Origin: an uncultured Lachnospiraceae bacterium
Lineage (GTDB): Bacteria; Bacillota_A; Clostridia; Lachnospirales; Lachnospiraceae
Direction: 5' to 3'
DNA: 6,820 nucleotides
Assembly (NCBI GenBank): GCA_902795715.1
Contig: CADBME010000261.1
Span: forward strand, 1 to 6,820
Shown: piece by piece, positions 4,552 through 6,820 of the stretch
Position numbering within the stretch: the stretch's first letter is position 1
Layout of the letters: each line of letters opens with the position of its first letter
Notes under the pieces: generated by a model
The model's database searches: none
Seen by the model: the letters and a program-made list of their open reading frames with translations, nothing else
Told to the model about the DNA's origin: nothing
Position numbers and translations under genes: made by a program

Positions 4552-5613
4552 TTACTTTGTCTTTTTCTCCAGCCAGTCACTCCACTTAACCGTATAACCG
4601 GATGCCCGGTTTTCATCCACGTAATCGCAGAACAACTGGGCCATTTCAGATCGTTCAGCATAAATCTTTTGCTTGAAGGCATCATCGTCGTCGCCTTTAT
4701 AGAGCATATAGTTACCGCCTAGCTTTGCCTGGCGGACCATTATATCCATCCGGTCGACTTCCGGGTTTTTCATTATGTCGTACATGAACATAAAGGAACC
4801 GGTCCTTCCTTTCCCGGCCGCACAGTGAAAATGCAGCCAGACCTGGTCCATATCAATGCCCTTTACAAATTCTATGAATTGATCCACTTCTTCCGGCGCA
4901 GGCCAGGTAATATCCAGTACCGGGATCCTGAGATAATGGAATCCCTGCTTTTCCACCAGATCTTTCTCGGTCTGATAGGTCTCCACCTGATACTCGACGC
5001 CTTCTCCGAAGGGCATAAGGTCTTCCCTTGGGTAGGCAGTCATGGTCTTTCCCACCAGGGATCCGAAACGCTGATCCTGATCATTCTCAATCTCTTCCGC
5101 AGAAAGACCGATATTCGACCAGTTGTAAGGACCGCACCAGGAAAAAGAAATGCCGTTCAGCAGGGCATGACTTTCCCGCCGCAGATCAATGATATAAATC
5201 TCTTTACCGTCAGAAACCTTACGTAGAGTTTCAGCCAGTTTCATAAATTGCTGCTCGCTGAACTCCGCACTGCCGGAAATATTTAACGTGTCCATCCCGG
5301 TTGTGTCAGGGTCCATACCGGTTATTCCATACTTAGAGTCCGGTTCCTCAAACTCATACATTCCTTTCGTGATTATCCGGAACTTGTACAAGTCAGTGTT
5401 CCAAACATCCGGGCTATCCCCGTCAATCCGGATAAAAGGCTCAAATCCTTCCTGAACCGGCGCTTCCCCATAGGAAGCCTCCTTAAGGGTCGCCTCTTCC
5501 TGGGAAGCAGTCTCATGGGTAGTAGTCTCATTGGCAGCTTTCTTATGGGAACAGGAAGTCAATGTAGTGAAAATGACCAGAATCATAACGAGAAACAGGC
5601 AAACTTTTTTCAT
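4552..5613 (-). CDS. PTP-like phytase / inositol-phosphate phosphatase lipoprotein
   Basis: A 353-residue cysteine phosphatase of the PTP-like phytase class, which removes phosphates from phytate (myo-inositol hexakisphosphate) or related phosphoesters through a phospho-cysteine intermediate. The N-terminal signal MKKVCLFLVMILVIFTTLTSC has a good lipobox (LTSC, Cys21), so it is probably anchored outside the cytoplasmic membrane. A charged Glu/Ala/Thr linker follows (about 22-56). The catalytic domain shows DLRRESHALLNGISFSW (143-159), NWSN (164-167), Asp234 in LDITWPAPEEVD as predicted general acid, and the P-loop HCAAGKGRT (263-271) with nucleophile Cys264 and Arg270. All key residues are present, so it should be active. 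The start is the ATG at 5613, with AGGAG 7 bases upstream. A longer TTG start at 5634 would swallow that RBS. It lies 63 bases after trpB with no clear terminator, so co-transcription is likely, although no pathway link is evident. A protein-tyrosine substrate cannot be excluded. Confidence 0.9.
   Translation of the reverse strand: MKKVCLFLVMILVIFTTLTSCSHKKAANETTTHETASQEEATLKEASYGEAPVQEGFEPFIRIDGDSPDVWNTDLYKFRIITKGMYEFEEPDSKYGITGMDPDTTGMDTLNISGSAEFSEQQFMKLAETLRKVSDGKEIYIIDLRRESHALLNGISFSWCGPYNWSNIGLSAEEIENDQDQRFGSLVGKTMTAYPREDLMPFGEGVEYQVETYQTEKDLVEKQGFHYLRIPVLDITWPAPEEVDQFIEFVKGIDMDQVWLHFHCAAGKGRTGSFMFMYDIMKNPEVDRMDIMVRQAKLGGNYMLYKGDDDDAFKQKIYAERSEMAQLFCDYVDENRASGYTVKWSDWLEKKTK
5452..5529 (-). 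repeat. Degenerate 15-base tandem repeat encoding a pentapeptide linker
   Basis: Codons 29-54 of the phytase gene read as about five units of 15-18 bases beginning GAG/GAA, giving ETTTH, ETASQ, EEATLK, EASYG and EAPVQ. Units share GAGACT or GAGGCT starts and ACCCA/TCCCA centres. This is the spacer between the lipid anchor and the catalytic domain, and its length may vary by slippage. Confidence 0.6.
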
Positions 5614-5620
5614 TCCTAAT

Positions 5621-5628
5621 CTCCTCTT
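5621..5628 (-). promoter_or_regulatory. RBS fixing the phytase start
   Basis: AAGAGGAG lies 7 bases before the ATG at 5613-5611. It rules out the in-frame TTG at 5634, which lies upstream of it. Confidence 0.8.
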
Positions 5629-5676
5629 ATGCAATATAATAGCAGGAAAAACAAGCCCTGACCGAATGCAGCCCCG

Positions 5677-6820
5677 TCATTGTTTCCGTCGGCGGTCTTC
5701 CATCTTTTTGAGAAATTCTTCCCCATAACCATAGTGCTCCACAACAAAATCAAGATCTTTATCGCCCCTGCCGGACAGGTTAACAAGAATTGATCCTGTC
5801 ATTCCAGTTCGTGCTTCTTTAATAGCGTAAGCCAGTGCATGTGAACTCTCAATAGCGGGAATGATCCCCTCATGCCTGGACAAAAGGAAGAGGGCTTCAA
5901 TCGCTTCTTCGTCGTCAATCGTTGTATATTTTACCCGGTCCATATCATGCAGCATGGCATGTTCCGGACCGGCAGCGGGATAGTCAAGGCCGCTGGCATT
6001 AGAATAAACAGGAGCAGGCTCTCCATTTTCATCGGCAAGCATGATACTTTTGAAACCATGCATTACGCCCTCGGAGCCATAGGTGATGGAAGCTGCATGA
6101 TCACCCAGCTTGGGTCCGTGGCCAAGTGGCTCCACGCCCACAAGTTCTACCGAATCTGCTAAAAAAGGTGTGAACATGCCGATGGAATTGGATCCGCCGC
6201 CTACACAGGCAGCCACCTGGTCCGGAAGATGACCTGTCTGATCCAGGAACTGCTGACGGGCCTCCTCACCGATGCAGAATTGGAAGTCCCTCACCATCAA
6301 GGGGAAGGGATGGGGGCCTGCTGCAGTGCCGATACAGTAGATGGCATCCTTGTACTCCTTGGCATAAGCCATGAATGCAGCGTCAACAGCTTCTTTCAGG
6401 GTCTTTAAACCAAAGCTGACCGGGACGACATTTGCACCTAACAACTTCATACGTGTTACATTTGGTGCCTGCTTTGCAATATCAACCTCTCCCATGTAGA
6501 TGTCACATTCCATACCGAAGTAGGCAGCCGCTGTTGCAAGGGCAACGCCGTGCTGGCCGGCCCCTGTCTCAGCAATAAGCTTTTTCTTGCCCATGAACTT
6601 GGCCAGGAGTCCCTCTCCCATGCAGTGGTTCAGCTTATGAGCACCTGTATGGTTTAAATCTTCACGCTTAAGGTAAATCTGTGTGCGCCCCAGAACATTG
6701 GAAAGATTCTGGCAATGATAGACGGGTGTAGGCCGGCCCTGGAATTCCTTCCGAATCCGGCGGAGTTCTGCAATAAACTGTGCAGACTGAGCAATGGTAT
6801 TATAGGCGTCGGCATACTCA
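5677..6820 (-). CDS. trpB: Tryptophan synthase beta chain, TrpB1 type (5' end beyond right edge)
   Basis: A PLP enzyme that condenses indole with L-serine to tryptophan, normally as an alpha2-beta2 complex with TrpA. 380 residues are visible. By register with the Salmonella enzyme about 25 N-terminal residues lie outside. Motifs in order: [12 protein letters not shown] (29-40), [16 protein letters not shown] (50-65) with the PLP lysine at visible residue 62, [11 protein letters not shown] (83-93) with catalytic Glu84 at the expected 22-residue spacing, [13 protein letters not shown], the PLP-phosphate loop [34 protein letters not shown] and SGRGDKD with the Ser that contacts the pyridine nitrogen. 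The usual 'SISAGLDYP' reads 'SNASGLDYP', close to the conserved Asp used in alpha-beta signalling. The next gene downstream is a phytase rather than trpA, so trpA is upstream, elsewhere or absent. No promoter is visible inside the window. Confidence 0.95.
   Translation of the reverse strand, partial: EYADAYNTIAQSAQFIAELRRIRKEFQGRPTPVYHCQNLSNVLGRTQIYLKREDLNHTGAHKLNHCMGEGLLAKFMGKKKLIAETGAGQHGVALATAAAYFGMECDIYMGEVDIAKQAPNVTRMKLLGANVVPVSFGLKTLKEAVDAAFMAYAKEYKDAIYCIGTAAGPHPFPLMVRDFQFCIGEEARQQFLDQTGHLPDQVAACVGGGSNSIGMFTPFLADSVELVGVEPLGHGPKLGDHAASITYGSEGVMHGFKSIMLADENGEPAPVYSNASGLDYPAAGPEHAMLHDMDRVKYTTIDDEEAIEALFLLSRHEGIIPAIESSHALAYAIKEARTGMTGSILVNLSGRGDKDLDFVVEHYGYGEEFLKKMEDRRRKQ

Noticed and set aside
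4825..5226. 133-codon plus-strand open frame
   Set aside because: Antisense to the phytase catalytic domain; no RBS and no recognisable domain.
5614..5676. Terminator or separate promoter between trpB and the phytase gene
   Set aside because: A T-run is present (TTGTTTTT) but no stable stem precedes it, and TTGTTT and TATTAT are not correctly spaced for a promoter.
5872..6162. 96-codon plus-strand open frame
   Set aside because: Antisense to conserved trpB; its openness follows from trpB codon usage.

Overview
The window looks like chromosomal DNA of a Gram-positive, low-to-moderate-GC anaerobe, most likely a gut-type Clostridia (Lachnospiraceae-like) member. The grounds are strong AGGAGG-type ribosome binding sites, sigma-A promoters with AT-rich leaders, N-terminal lipoprotein signals, intrinsic terminators, and a family mix (PTP-like phytase lipoprotein, UPF0303 protein, VanS-like kinase, KPVIY-type lipoprotein) that I associate with that group. 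This placement is inference from protein style, not from a marker gene. I saw no tRNA, rRNA, CRISPR array, transposase or phage gene.

Layout, left to right. (1) Positions 1-1379, minus strand: a 274-residue putative lipoprotein of unknown function is followed after 12 bases by a two-transmembrane sensor histidine kinase. The kinase starts at TTG and runs off the left edge. (2) Positions 1573-2515, minus strand: one transcription unit with a consensus promoter (TTGAAA-17-TATAAT). It encodes a 139-residue protein with an NTF2/DUF4878-like look, then two tandem paralogous single-pass membrane miniproteins of 42 and 41 residues, then a GC-rich hairpin. The miniproteins are the least explained element here. 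(3) Positions 2638-3771, minus strand: a monocistronic ribokinase-family (PfkB) sugar kinase with its own promoter (TTGACT-17-TATGAT) and terminator. (4) Positions 3800-4377, plus strand: a divergently transcribed UPF0303/haem-degrading-domain protein. A perfect 18-bp inverted repeat sits right at its predicted transcription start. (5) Positions 4378-4551: a convergent gap with a 16-bp terminator hairpin and a second structured inverted repeat carrying a GCAA tetraloop. (6) Positions 4552-6820, minus strand: tryptophan synthase beta chain (5' end beyond the right edge), followed after 63 bases by a PTP-like phytase/inositol-phosphatase lipoprotein. No trpA follows trpB.

How the genes relate. 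Most units are short and independently controlled, so this is not one pathway. The lipoprotein-kinase pair probably forms an envelope-sensing unit. The NTF2-like protein and its two miniproteins probably act together, possibly at the membrane. The phytase probably works outside the membrane and may be co-transcribed with trpB without a metabolic link. The candidate for an undescribed system is the NTF2-like/miniprotein operon, with repeated AAATGAT boxes upstream of its promoter.
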